This document shows, in pieces, positions 1 through 7,788 of a stretch of 12,986 nucleotides of DNA. The translations under genes were made by a program, and so were the position numbers. Origin of the DNA: Coraliomargarita sp. CAG:312 (lineage in GTDB: Bacteria > Verrucomicrobiota > Verrucomicrobiia > Opitutales > Intestinicryptomonadaceae); NCBI GenBank assembly GCA_000438015.1, contig FR901579.1, positions 1-12,986 of the forward strand, in the 5' to 3' direction. How positions within the stretch are numbered: position 1 is the first letter of the stretch; each line of letters starts with the position of its first letter. The notes below the pieces were generated by a model that was given only the letters and a program-made list of their open reading frames with translations, ran no database searches and had not been told where the DNA came from.

Positions 1-1073
1 TTTGTCACGATGTAGTCTATCGTCGGCTCAAAGCTGGCGGGCGTCTCGCGCGTTATGTCGTTGCGAAGCTCGTCTAAAGAATATCCTACAGCCAATTTTG
101 CAGCAATCTTTGCAATTGGGAAACCAGTCGCCTTAGAAGCCAATGCGGAACTTCTTGAAACGCGCGGGTTCATTTCTATTACAATCATTCTGCCGTCCTT
201 TGGATTCACGGCGAACTGGATATTTGAGCCGCCAGTCTCGACGCCGATTTCGCGTATGACCGCAAAACTTGCGTCGCGCATAAGCTGGTATTCCTTGTCG
301 GTGAGAGTCAATGCGGGAGCGACAGTTATGGAGTCTCCGGTGTGTACGCCCATGGGGTCGAAGTTTTCGATGGAGCAAATCACCACGCATTGGTCTTTGT
401 GGTCGCGCATTACCTCCATCTCAAATTCCTTCCATCCAAGCAGGCATTCCTCTACGAGGACTTCAGACACGGGAGATGCGCTCAGCCCAAACGCGACCAT
501 TTTTTCATATTCTTCCCGGTTGTATGCGATTCCCCCTCCTGTTCCGCCCAAAGTAAAGCTTGGGCGAATAATCACGGGGAATTTATTCCAAGACTCAATC
601 CAATCAACGGCCTCCTTCATCTCGTGGACAGTCGTGCTTTGGGGGATGTCCAAGCCAATTTTCAGCATGGCTTCGCGGAAAAGCTGGCGGTCTTCGCCTT
701 TTTCGATTGCCTCCTGTTTTGCGCCTATAAGCTCCACCCCGTATTTTTCGAGTATACCGCGCCGAGCCAATTCCAAGGATAGATTGAGGCCGGTTTGCCC
801 GCCCAGCGTCGGAAGGAGAGCGTCGGGACGCTCTTTGGCTATTATTTTTTCGAGAACTTCCGGAGTTAGCGGCTCAATATAAGTGACATCGGCAAAGTCT
901 GGGTCGGTCATGATGGTTGCCGGATTGGAGTTAACAAGCACAACCTTGTATCCCTCTTCCTTCAAGGCTTTGCAGGCTTGTGTTCCGGAATAGTCGAACT
1001 CGCATGCCTGTCCTATAACTATTGGCCCCGAGCCAATTATCAGTATCGTCTTAATATCGGTGCGCTTTGCCAT
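1..1073 (-). CDS. carB: Carbamoyl-phosphate synthase large subunit, N-terminal third (partial, runs off left edge)
   Basis: Makes carbamoyl phosphate from ammonia (delivered by the CarA glutaminase), bicarbonate and ATP, for pyrimidine and arginine synthesis in the cytoplasm. The 357 visible codons begin MAKRTDIKTILIIGSGPIVIG, followed by ACEFDYSGTQA and VLVNSNPATIMTD, which is the classic CarB start. Next come the first ATP-grasp domain (RPSFTLGGTGGG, then EVLVEECLLGWKEFEMEVMRD) and the ENFDPMGVHTGDS and IEMNPRVSRSSAL segments of the carboxyphosphate half. The reading ends in PTIDYIVTK at the window edge, about a third of the usual ~1070 residues. The ATG at 1071-1073 matches the family start exactly. 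No clear Shine-Dalgarno precedes it; the leader is A/T-rich. carA is not the upstream neighbour, so the subunits are not encoded as an adjacent carAB pair here. Confidence 0.97.
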   Translation of the reverse strand, partial: MAKRTDIKTILIIGSGPIVIGQACEFDYSGTQACKALKEEGYKVVLVNSNPATIMTDPDFADVTYIEPLTPEVLEKIIAKERPDALLPTLGGQTGLNLSLELARRGILEKYGVELIGAKQEAIEKGEDRQLFREAMLKIGLDIPQSTTVHEMKEAVDWIESWNKFPVIIRPSFTLGGTGGGIAYNREEYEKMVAFGLSASPVSEVLVEECLLGWKEFEMEVMRDHKDQCVVICSIENFDPMGVHTGDSITVAPALTLTDKEYQLMRDASFAVIREIGVETGGSNIQFAVNPKDGRMIVIEMNPRVSRSSALASKATGFPIAKIAAKLAVGYSLDELRNDITRETPASFEPTIDYIVT

Positions 1074-1092
1074 ATTGTTGTTTTTAAATCCA

Positions 1093-1121
1093 GACGGGTT
1101 TTCTTATATATAAATCCCGTC
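1093..1121 (-). promoter_or_regulatory. Inverted repeat in the carB leader
   Basis: GACGGG (1093-1098) and CCCGTC (1116-1121) form a perfect 6-bp inverted repeat around a 17-base A/T-rich spacer. It lies 19 bases upstream of the carB ATG. The spacer contains TATATATAAG on the minus strand, which could be a -10 element inside the loop. It could therefore be an operator over the promoter or a leader hairpin. There is no U-run directly after it, so it is not an obvious attenuator. The repeat is seen directly; a regulatory role is inference. Confidence 0.3.
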
Positions 1122-1197
1122 GAAAGTAGCCACTATACAAGCGCGCCGCAAGCTTTTTTTAAGACCTCTATTTTCGCGGCAAAAAGTCATTTTTTTC

Positions 1198-1219
1198 AAA
1201 AGAGTCGCTGACGCGACTC
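1198..1219 (-). terminator. Intrinsic terminator-like hairpin downstream of the lipoprotein gene
   Basis: A perfect 7-bp G+C-rich stem (GAGTCGC 1202-1208, GCGACTC 1213-1219) closes a 4-base loop. On the minus strand TTTT follows immediately (1201-1198), then GAAAAAA. It lies 174 bases beyond the lipoprotein stop and before the carB leader, where the minus-strand transcript would be expected to end. The U-run is short, so efficiency is uncertain. The plus-strand side is followed by CATTTTT, but no plus-strand gene leads into it. Confidence 0.6.
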
Positions 1220-1392
1220 CATTTTTCGGAAGTTTCCGCATCCCGCAGGATTAAATGCCGCTGCAATCCGTTCCAAAGCAGCAGGCCATAACGCGCGAGA
1301 GAGCCTAACCGTTCCGCTAGGCCAAGCCGTGCAAACCGAGCCTGCGGCAATGAATATTTCTGCCGGAAGCCCAATCTGTTTTCATGCATAAA

Positions 1393-3105
1393 TTAAAGCA
1401 TTTCCGGCAGGAACGGCTTAAGTATTTTTACGGACTCTGAGCGATCCAAGCCTGAATTCTGCAAGGTCCAAGCCAAGTCGATTACATACCTGTATTTCGC
1501 GCTGCCCGGCAGCGATGGACATAGATCCGCAGCCACCCTAAATGCGCTCGCTGCAAGAGCTTTGTCCTTTGCCGCGCACTGTTTGGCTATATCGCATATT
1601 GTCCCGAATGAAACGGACGGATCGGATCTGTCTATATTGAGAATAATAAACTTCAATGCCGAATCGACTCCCCCGACCGACGCCATGTTGCGGGCTACTA
1701 TGTCTGAAGTCGATGAAAACATATTTGAGTCCTCTTTACCGATAGCTTTGCAAAGTTCCAAAGCTTTATTGTTTACAGTTTCGCACAGTTTTTTATCGGC
1801 GCCGTTTTCAATGAGAGCTGAAGCCAAAAGCGCAATATCGCGCGAGGGATTTGATTTAGATTCTTTTCCAACCTTTAATTCTTCAAATTTGAAAGGCTCA
1901 AGCCACGAATAGTCCTGGGAATTTAAATCAATTTTCGACACGGCAAGCTCAAAATTTTTCTTGTCTCCGTTTGCCAACGATATTGCCGCAACATGCGCAA
2001 GCGCCCTGTTGCGAGCCGAAACGTCTTTAATAGTCGAAGCTATGCCCGCCGCCTCAACGCCCAATCCTTGGCTGGCGACACCCCCGGAAAGCTCTACTAG
2101 AAAAGAATTTTTTGTATCCCCTTCAGGCAAGCGCGCGGACAATGCTATTGCCAAAGTGTAGTTCTTGCCGGAACTTGCCTGCTTTGCAATAGAGTTGAAA
2201 ACGTTCGCAAAGATTTCGGGAGTTTTCAGCGTTTGAGCTATCGAGATGGCGTTGCTCTCGTCCCCAAGGTTGGAGAACGCAAGCGCGAGCGTGGCCATGG
2301 CTTTTTCTCGAAGGTCGGCTACGCTGATTTTCAATATATCGCTGCGCGCCGACTGCAAGATTTTTGAAAATTCCGCTTTAAGCGCATCGGAAGCGCCCTT
2401 AGCCTGTTCCGCCTTTTGGCGCAAATTTTCAATTGCCTGCATATCGTAAGAGACCAGCGCAGCGTCGCTGCGGGCCTGGGTTAAAAACATTTTTTCATTG
2501 GCTATTTTCAATTTTGGAGCAATCGCTTTGGCTTTTTCCGGCTCTGAGCCGTCCCCTTTGGCGGAAGGCTTCGAATCCGGCGGATTTAACCGCTTTAATA
2601 GAACGCTTTTGCTTGTTGCGTCGGAAATTTCGCGGGCGCAGGCTAAAATCATGTCGCGCTTTTTAGAGTCGTAGCTCTTGGAAGCAAGAATCTTTTCGGC
2701 GAGATGGCGTATGGCGTCGTCTCTTTTCTCCTGGGACACCGCTATAGCCCAGACAGCGTCCAACGGATATATTTTTTCGTCGGTAAATAGCTTCAGCTTG
2801 GGAATAACGACGGAATTCAACTCGGCGTACGTGCAAGGGCCAATGCGGGTTGAGCCGTCTGTGACAACTTTGAGCGCAACGGGCGTTTCAGGATAGTCTA
2901 TAATTATTTTTTCAACGTCCGCGCGCGCCTGGTTGCAAAGTTCAAGGGCTGCCGTATAATCTGCGGAATCAAAAGCCGCCTGGGCGGCCGAAACCTTTTG
3001 CGCCGCTTTTACATAACTGCGGCTTGCCGACTTTTCGTTTGACTCGGCGCATGCGCACAAAAGGCACGCCAAACTGAAAACTGCTGTAATAAAAATTCTC
3101 TGCAT
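1393..3105 (-). CDS. Predicted lipoprotein with alpha-helical (TPR-like) repeats, function unknown
   Basis: Not a family I recognise. From the ATG at 3105 the protein has 570 residues. Residues 1-19 form a lipoprotein-type signal: a basic start (MQR), a hydrophobic stretch, then LCAC with Cys19 as the likely lipidated residue. That places it in the cell envelope. Residues 30-70 are helical and TPR-like (AAFDSADYTAALELCNQA). A Lys/Pro/Ser-rich linker lies at about 175-200. Residues 255-400 and 425-570 are Ala/Leu-rich paired helices (such as REKAMATLALAFSNLGDE and ALAHVAAISLANGDK), as in TPR or HEAT solenoids that bind other proteins. An in-frame TTG at 3135 would add 10 residues; ATG gives the more typical signal, and neither has a clear Shine-Dalgarno. 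It lies 111 bases after the GH106-like gene on the same strand, so cotranscription is possible but unproven. Confidence 0.8.
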   Translation of the reverse strand: MQRIFITAVFSLACLLCACAESNEKSASRSYVKAAQKVSAAQAAFDSADYTAALELCNQARADVEKIIIDYPETPVALKVVTDGSTRIGPCTYAELNSVVIPKLKLFTDEKIYPLDAVWAIAVSQEKRDDAIRHLAEKILASKSYDSKKRDMILACAREISDATSKSVLLKRLNPPDSKPSAKGDGSEPEKAKAIAPKLKIANEKMFLTQARSDAALVSYDMQAIENLRQKAEQAKGASDALKAEFSKILQSARSDILKISVADLREKAMATLALAFSNLGDESNAISIAQTLKTPEIFANVFNSIAKQASSGKNYTLAIALSARLPEGDTKNSFLVELSGGVASQGLGVEAAGIASTIKDVSARNRALAHVAAISLANGDKKNFELAVSKIDLNSQDYSWLEPFKFEELKVGKESKSNPSRDIALLASALIENGADKKLCETVNNKALELCKAIGKEDSNMFSSTSDIVARNMASVGGVDSALKFIILNIDRSDPSVSFGTICDIAKQCAAKDKALAASAFRVAADLCPSLPGSAKYRYVIDLAWTLQNSGLDRSESVKILKPFLPEML

Positions 3106-3216
3106 AGGTAATGGATTTTGCTTCGGTTGACTCAAAAGTAAAGATAAAATGCTACAAAGAAAATGCGCTGTTCCTTACCCCCGAGCTAAAACGGCGCGAA
3201 TTTGTCCGCATCCGGC

Positions 3217-5736
3217 TCATTTGGCGGCAGAATCCGCAAGCTCGCGCATGCGGATTTCTCCAGACAATCCAGACGGCACCGGCGCGGATTTTGAGGCGTC
3301 GAACGGCCTGTATTTTATGTCCACAAAATTTATTTCCCTAAATGTGCGCCACTTTACTTTGTCGATGTCCATCTTTATTATTCTGTTGAACGACAAATTT
3401 GTGACCCGTATTTCCAAAAGATTTTTGCCGGTTTTGAGCACTTTGGACGGAATGCGCAAAACGTACGGCACGCACCACAAAGCCCCGACTTTGTTTCCGT
3501 TTACAAAAACAGTCGCCATTTCGCGCAAGTCTCCCAAATCGATTTCGAGATCCTTGGAAGAGTCCGGGCATTCAAATTCCGTCGAGTAGGCTGCTTCCCC
3601 GCTAAAATAGAGCATTTTTTCGTCGCCAAGCTCCGTCCAATAACGCGGCTCGTCCAACTCTGCCGGAGGCGGCAGGCAAGGTTCCCCGCGCAAAAATTTC
3701 AATTTCCATTTGCCGTCAAGGCTTCTCCATTCTCCGCATTTTGGAAATTCCAATCTTTCCAGCCCCTCCGAATCTCCAGCATAGACCATGCACGATTTCC
3801 CCGGAGGCAAGCGGAGAAAGAACTTTGTGCCGTTTGCGGACGCTTCGGGAACGGCAAATTTTTTGCCTGTAAGCGGATCCTCAAACACGTCGCACTTTTT
3901 TGACAGGGCTATTTCGGATTCAAAAAACTTGCTTCCCAAATTTGATATGAAATAGAACGCGCCGTCCGGAGACTTCTTGCGGATAAACTGCAAGCCTTTA
4001 TCCGAAAGGGTTTCGCGGCAAATTCCCAATTCATTTAAAATCGCGGGCACATCCCCCGAACGGACGTTTTTCTCCGCCGCGATTTCGGCGGCTATTTTCT
4101 CAGCCCTAGCCCTGCGCTCCGAAACGTTAAAATACCCGTCGACATCCTTCGGAGGGCGGTTTTCAAATACTATTTTTGCGCCGGCGCGCGCGAGAGACAA
4201 GAGATTTTCGTAAGTGTGAACGGGAATCTGCCCGGAATCTGGAACTACAATTGCATCGTAAAGCGCCCCTCCGGAGGTTTTCAAAGAACCGCCGGAAAAT
4301 TCCAAACCAGCTATTTGGGCGTCGGAAATAAAATCGAAAGAGTATCCGCGCGCGTCGAGAATTCTGGCGAGATTGTCGAAATTTTCGCACCTTTTTAACC
4401 AATCCGACGCCTTATGCACGTCAAACATCAGCACTTTATGCTCACCGCCGGAACTTTTCCAAAATGCGTGGACCGGGAAATACAGAAGAATATTGTTGTC
4501 GGGCCCGGATTCTTGAAGGCGGCTCTGGACGCGCTCTATATATTTGCAAAGGTATGGCAGATATTCGGCAAAATGCGAATGGTAGTTAAAGTTTGTGGAC
4601 GCGTAGAACAGGCGCCCCGGAAACGGCTTTGAAATAGGGGAATAAGTAGAGCCGTGAAAAATTATGTGGTTTATTCCTCCCAAAAACAGATCGTCAACCT
4701 GCGGCTTTATCTGCGAAAGCGATACCTTAAAATGGTTGGCAAGCCAAGTTGCGGTCTCGGACGACACTAGCTTTTTTCCCGACACGTTCGCTGCTGAAGA
4801 AGCGAATTTCATCATCATTTTATCTGGCCTACCAAAATGCTCACGCTCGTAGTCTTCGTCAACCCGCACAAGGGGAATGTCGAAGGCGCTGGAACCGAAA
4901 GACTCCGTTTCGGGAATGTCGCTTGCAGCGTATAAATCGCAGAGATTTCCAGGGGAGCCGTGCGCCTGGTATCGGCTCAGGCCGCCGAGTTTTTTTGCTG
5001 TAGCTGCGTACTCCCGAATGAAGTCGAGCAGCAATTCAGACAATGTGCGGTGATAGTCCTGCCAAACCCTCTCGTCTAAATTTCCGGAAGCAAGGCCCGA
5101 TTTAAACGGGGCGAAATCGTATCCGCGCCGGGCTTTAAATTGCCCGTCGAAATCGCCAGTGTAATTCGCCCCGAATACCTCGTACGAATCGTTGTAAAAC
5201 GCCCTGATAATTCCCTTGTTTTCGGATGGTTCAAAAGCTTTGTAGAAATCACTGGCGTAATCTTTCATCGCCCGAACGCTAAACGGGTTTAATACCAAGC
5301 CCTCGCCGCCGGGAGCCGCGCGCTTTACTTTTTGATTTGTCGGAACGCATCCGCCCGAATCCGACAATTTCTTCGCGGAATCTTCGACGGACACGTTTTT
5401 ACCGCCAAACGGCCATCCGGTGCCAAGCGTCATATCAATTCCCATACCCAGCCTCTTGCATTCGGATGATATGTAGCGCAGATTTTCCATCCACTTAGGG
5501 GATAGAAAATCAACATAGTTGTTTTCATCTCCGACTTCGCCGTAAATCGGGACAATGCTTATTCCGCCGATATTGGCGCCATGCATAAACTCAAGCTGAG
5601 CCGTAATATCTGCAGGCTCCATCGAGCTTCCCATTACGTGCCAAAATGTCCACGGTTTTGCCGTTTGCGAGGTTTGCGCATGCGAAGTTAAAACGCATGC
5701 GCAGCAGCATATAAAAAACGCGGCAAGAAATCTCAT
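3217..5736 (-). CDS. Secreted GH106-like glycoside hydrolase (probable alpha-L-rhamnosidase)
   Basis: Likely releases alpha-L-rhamnose from plant, algal or bacterial polysaccharide outside the cytoplasm. The 839-residue protein has a signal peptide of about 20 residues (cysteine-rich core, SHA|Q cleavage). The catalytic barrel follows, with conserved segments I associate with the GH106-like family: NIGGISIVPIYG, LGTGWPFGG (104-112), FYNDSYEVFG (around 180-189), SSETATWLANHF (325-336) and LFLGGINHIIFHGSTYSP. Acidic residues E186, E276/E278 and E327 are catalytic or metal-site candidates by context only. The C-terminus (about 690-839) is a beta-sandwich with EIDLGDLREMATVFVNG and LEIRVTN, typical of the closing domain of GH2/GH106 enzymes. 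The ATG at 5736 is chosen over the in-frame ATG at 5760 because GGAGG sits 8 bases upstream and the signal peptide then begins MRF. It starts 30 bases after the peptidase gene. No transporter or SusCD-like pair is adjacent. The exact sugar is uncertain. Confidence 0.85.
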   Translation of the reverse strand: MRFLAAFFICCCACVLTSHAQTSQTAKPWTFWHVMGSSMEPADITAQLEFMHGANIGGISIVPIYGEVGDENNYVDFLSPKWMENLRYISSECKRLGMGIDMTLGTGWPFGGKNVSVEDSAKKLSDSGGCVPTNQKVKRAAPGGEGLVLNPFSVRAMKDYASDFYKAFEPSENKGIIRAFYNDSYEVFGANYTGDFDGQFKARRGYDFAPFKSGLASGNLDERVWQDYHRTLSELLLDFIREYAATAKKLGGLSRYQAHGSPGNLCDLYAASDIPETESFGSSAFDIPLVRVDEDYEREHFGRPDKMMMKFASSAANVSGKKLVSSETATWLANHFKVSLSQIKPQVDDLFLGGINHIIFHGSTYSPISKPFPGRLFYASTNFNYHSHFAEYLPYLCKYIERVQSRLQESGPDNNILLYFPVHAFWKSSGGEHKVLMFDVHKASDWLKRCENFDNLARILDARGYSFDFISDAQIAGLEFSGGSLKTSGGALYDAIVVPDSGQIPVHTYENLLSLARAGAKIVFENRPPKDVDGYFNVSERRARAEKIAAEIAAEKNVRSGDVPAILNELGICRETLSDKGLQFIRKKSPDGAFYFISNLGSKFFESEIALSKKCDVFEDPLTGKKFAVPEASANGTKFFLRLPPGKSCMVYAGDSEGLERLEFPKCGEWRSLDGKWKLKFLRGEPCLPPPAELDEPRYWTELGDEKMLYFSGEAAYSTEFECPDSSKDLEIDLGDLREMATVFVNGNKVGALWCVPYVLRIPSKVLKTGKNLLEIRVTNLSFNRIIKMDIDKVKWRTFREINFVDIKYRPFDASKSAPVPSGLSGEIRMRELADSAAK

Positions 5737-5744
5737 CCGAAATT

Positions 5745-5749
5745 CCTCC
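5745..5749 (-). promoter_or_regulatory. Strong ribosome binding site of the GH106-like gene
   Basis: GGAGG on the minus strand lies 8 bases before the ATG at 5736 and downstream of the alternative ATG at 5760, so it decides the start. It lies between the peptidase stop (5767) and the glycosidase start. It is one of the few consensus Shine-Dalgarno sites in the window. Confidence 0.8.
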
Positions 5750-5766
5750 GTAAATGCCAAGACTGG

Positions 5767-6438
5767 TTAGTCTCGATTGTTTGACGCCGCAAAAAGATAC
5801 AGCAGCCAGCCCAAGGACGAAATGAAAGCCGCAACATAAGTAAACGCGGCGGCATCCAAGACATCCTCAACCCCGCGAGCCTCTCCGCCTTCGATTATTC
5901 CAAGTTCGCGCAGAGCGGCTTTTGCGCGCGTGGAGGCGTTAAACTCGACCGGAAGGGTGACCAACTGGAATACCGTCAAGACAAGGTAGATTGCAACTCC
6001 CGCATAAATGAGCATCGGGCTGTGGAACAAAAAGAAACCTCCAAGCATCACTATCGGCAAGAGGGAGCATGCAAAGTTTGTAATCGGGACAAGCGCCATG
6101 CGCAAATTCAGCGGCGCGTATTGGCATTTATGCTGTATGGCGTGCCCAGCTTCGTGGGCGGCGACGCCGAGAGCCGCCAAAGACGTGCTGTTATAAACTT
6201 CTCCGCTTAGCGCCAAGACTTTCTTGGTGGGGTCGTAGTGGTCGGTCAAATGCCCGCCTATTTCCACTATTTTCACGTCCGATATTCCCGCGGCCCTCAT
6301 AACAGCAGCAGCCGCATCGCAACCGCGCAGCCCTGAGCGGGAGCGAACTTGGGAGTATTTGCCATACGCGCTGCTTATTCGGGACTGCGCATACATGCCC
6401 ACTATTAAAGGCACAATTATCAGTATTAGAAAATTCAT
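5767..6438 (-). CDS. Neutral zinc metallopeptidase, YugP family (membrane protein)
   Basis: Predicted integral-membrane zinc peptidase of the YugP/Zn_peptidase_2 family; the substrate is not established. The 223-residue protein has an N-terminal membrane segment (about 1-16). The zinc motif HEAGH is at 95-99 in the context LGVAAHEAGHAIQH, preceded by the family segment ALSGEVYNSTSLAALG. Three further hydrophobic segments lie at about 118-138, 141-164 and 198-216. E165 in LPVEFNAS is a candidate third zinc ligand. Length and order fit the family (about 220-230 residues). The ATG at 6438 has AGGA 8 bases upstream. It lies 79 bases after folA and 30 bases before the glycosidase gene on the same strand. 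Family assignment is strong; role is unknown. Confidence 0.93.
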   Translation of the reverse strand: MNFLILIIVPLIVGMYAQSRISSAYGKYSQVRSRSGLRGCDAAAAVMRAAGISDVKIVEIGGHLTDHYDPTKKVLALSGEVYNSTSLAALGVAAHEAGHAIQHKCQYAPLNLRMALVPITNFACSLLPIVMLGGFFLFHSPMLIYAGVAIYLVLTVFQLVTLPVEFNASTRAKAALRELGIIEGGEARGVEDVLDAAAFTYVAAFISSLGWLLYLFAASNNRD

Positions 6439-6517
6439 TGTGTCTGTCCTATTTGTTGTATTGTGTTGATTTTGAAGTTGTACGAAAAAGATCCGGCGTT
6501 TTCGAGAAAAAAGTCGG

Positions 6518-6994
6518 TCATTTTTGTTTCCTCTTGTATATTATAACGTCAAATTGCTCCGATTCTAAAATCTTTTCGGACGGCTCGAAATCGGCGGATA
6601 TATCGGGGAAAAAGATGTCCCCATCCGGCGACATTTTCACGCGGCTCAACACGACCTCCGAACACATTGGCAGAGCCTGCCGGTATATTTCCGCCCCCCC
6701 GCAAATCCAAACGGTGCGCGGATCGCAACGGTAGCGCGCGGCAAGCTCTTCCAGGCTTTTAGCTGTTTCCGCGCCGCTGAAAACGCCCCCGCGCGACGTG
6801 AGAACCACATTTTCACGCCCCGGCAGCGGGCGCCCCCCAAGGCTCTCCCAAGTCCGGCGCCCCATGGCGACTACGCCTCCAAGGGTGGTGCGTTTGAAAT
6901 GCTTAAAATCTTCGCTTATGTGCCACGGTATTTTCATGCCGCAGCCTATGACGCCGTTTTGAGCAACCGCAACTATGGCTTTAAATTCGCTCAT
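6518..6994 (-). CDS. folA: Dihydrofolate reductase
   Basis: Reduces dihydrofolate to tetrahydrofolate with NADPH, regenerating the cofactor oxidised by thymidylate synthase. The 158-residue protein is of normal bacterial length. It shows AVAQNGVIG at the N-terminus, IPWHISEDFKHFK with D29 in the place of the catalytic Asp27 of E. coli, then VVAMGRRTWESLGGRPLPGR for the NADPH site and VWICGGAEIYRQAL, the conserved Gly-Gly segment. Its ATG (6994-6992) overlaps the TGA of thyA (6993-6991) as ATGA. No independent Shine-Dalgarno is visible, so translation is probably coupled to thyA. This is the classic thyA-folA order. Confidence 0.97.
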   Translation of the reverse strand: MSEFKAIVAVAQNGVIGCGMKIPWHISEDFKHFKRTTLGGVVAMGRRTWESLGGRPLPGRENVVLTSRGGVFSGAETAKSLEELAARYRCDPRTVWICGGAEIYRQALPMCSEVVLSRVKMSPDGDIFFPDISADFEPSEKILESEQFDVIIYKRKQK

Positions 6995-7788
6995 ACGGCA
7001 ATCGGGGCTTTTATTGTCGGATGGGGATCGTACCCTTCGAAGACAAAATCATCGAAAACGAAATCCTCCAAATTTTTCCGCTCTGGATTGAGCCGTAAAA
7101 CAGGCAGCTTGCGCGGTTCCCGACCGAGCTGGGTGCGCACCTGCTCAAGATGGTTCTTATATATGTGGAGGTCGCCGAAAGTGTGGACAAACTCGCGCGG
7201 CTTCAAACCGCAAACCTGCGCTACCATCATAGTCAGCATCGAATAGGACGCAATGTTAAACGGAACGCCCAAAAACAAGTCGGCGCTGCGCTGATATAGC
7301 TGGCAGCTGAGCTCGCGGTTTGGGGTGACGTAGAACTGGAATAAAGCGTGGCATGGCGGCAGCGCCATCTTGTCGAGCTCTCCGGGATTCCACGCGCAAA
7401 CGATATGCCGCCTCCCGAAAGGATCTTTTTTAATTCCTTCGACCAAATTTTTAAGCTGGTTAACTGAACGCCCGTCTGGAGTCCGCCAGTCAGTCCACTG
7501 GGCGCCGTAAACCCTGCCCAAATCTCCGTTGGCATCAGCCCATTCGTCCCAGATTGTGACTTTGTTGTCGTTTAAAAATTTTATATTGGTGTCGCCCTTT
7601 ATGAACCATAAAAGTTCGTATATGATTGAGCGGGTATGGAGCTTTTTTGTGGTAAGAAGCGGAAAGCCGCCGCGCAAATCGAACCGGGCCTGCGCCCCGA
7701 ACACACCGATTGTCCCCACGCCCGTGCGGTCGGAACGCTCCTCGCCGCGGTCGAGAACTAGCCTTAGCAAATCCAAATACTCTTTCAT
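6991..7788 (-). CDS. thyA: Thymidylate synthase (ThyA type)
   Basis: Methylates dUMP to dTMP using methylenetetrahydrofolate, producing the dihydrofolate used by the adjacent FolA. The 265-residue protein aligns end to end with E. coli ThyA (264). It shows NDNKVTIWDEWAD, the nucleophile Cys146 in ALPPCHALFQFYV, an Arg pair in FGRRHIV, QLYQRSADLFLGVPFNIASY for dUMP binding, and the terminal FEGYDPHPTIKAPIAV. The start at 7788 (MKEYLDLL) matches the family. The frame stays open far upstream, antisense through ilvD, but that part is not thyA. GGAG lies only 2 bases before the ATG, which is tight. A three-codon frame ATG GAG AAA TGA (7796-7785) overlaps the start, probably by chance. Divergent from ilvD. 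Confidence 0.97.
   Translation of the reverse strand: MKEYLDLLRLVLDRGEERSDRTGVGTIGVFGAQARFDLRGGFPLLTTKKLHTRSIIYELLWFIKGDTNIKFLNDNKVTIWDEWADANGDLGRVYGAQWTDWRTPDGRSVNQLKNLVEGIKKDPFGRRHIVCAWNPGELDKMALPPCHALFQFYVTPNRELSCQLYQRSADLFLGVPFNIASYSMLTMMVAQVCGLKPREFVHTFGDLHIYKNHLEQVRTQLGREPRKLPVLRLNPERKNLEDFVFDDFVFEGYDPHPTIKAPIAV

Larger units (their letters stand above)
1074..1392. other. 319-base gap between the lipoprotein gene and carB, rich in hairpins
   Basis: No recognisable protein gene or tRNA. The carB-proximal part (about 1074-1200) is A/T-rich leader and promoter territory. The part next to the lipoprotein gene (about 1202-1330) holds several inverted repeats: 1303-1309/1316-1322, 1260-1264/1278-1282, 1227-1238 and the terminator-like stem 1202-1219. 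A 73-codon frame (1168-1389, minus) opens 3 bases after the lipoprotein stop. It reads straight through the terminator stem, has an Arg/Leu-rich composition and resembles no family I know, so I do not call it a gene. The gap may hold a structured 3' UTR or small RNA on the minus strand. Confidence 0.5.

Noticed and set aside
55..882. 275-codon plus-strand frame at the left edge
   Set aside because: It is antisense to carB, whose protein matches the family residue by residue.
1220..1392. Possible tRNA, tmRNA, RNase P or SRP RNA in the gap
   Set aside because: No T-loop or anticodon arm, no RNase P or SRP signature segments, and no tag-peptide frame could be found on either strand.
5737..5760. 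Longer GH106-like start at ATG 5760
   Set aside because: It would place eight mixed residues before the signal peptide and put the GGAGG site inside the coding region.
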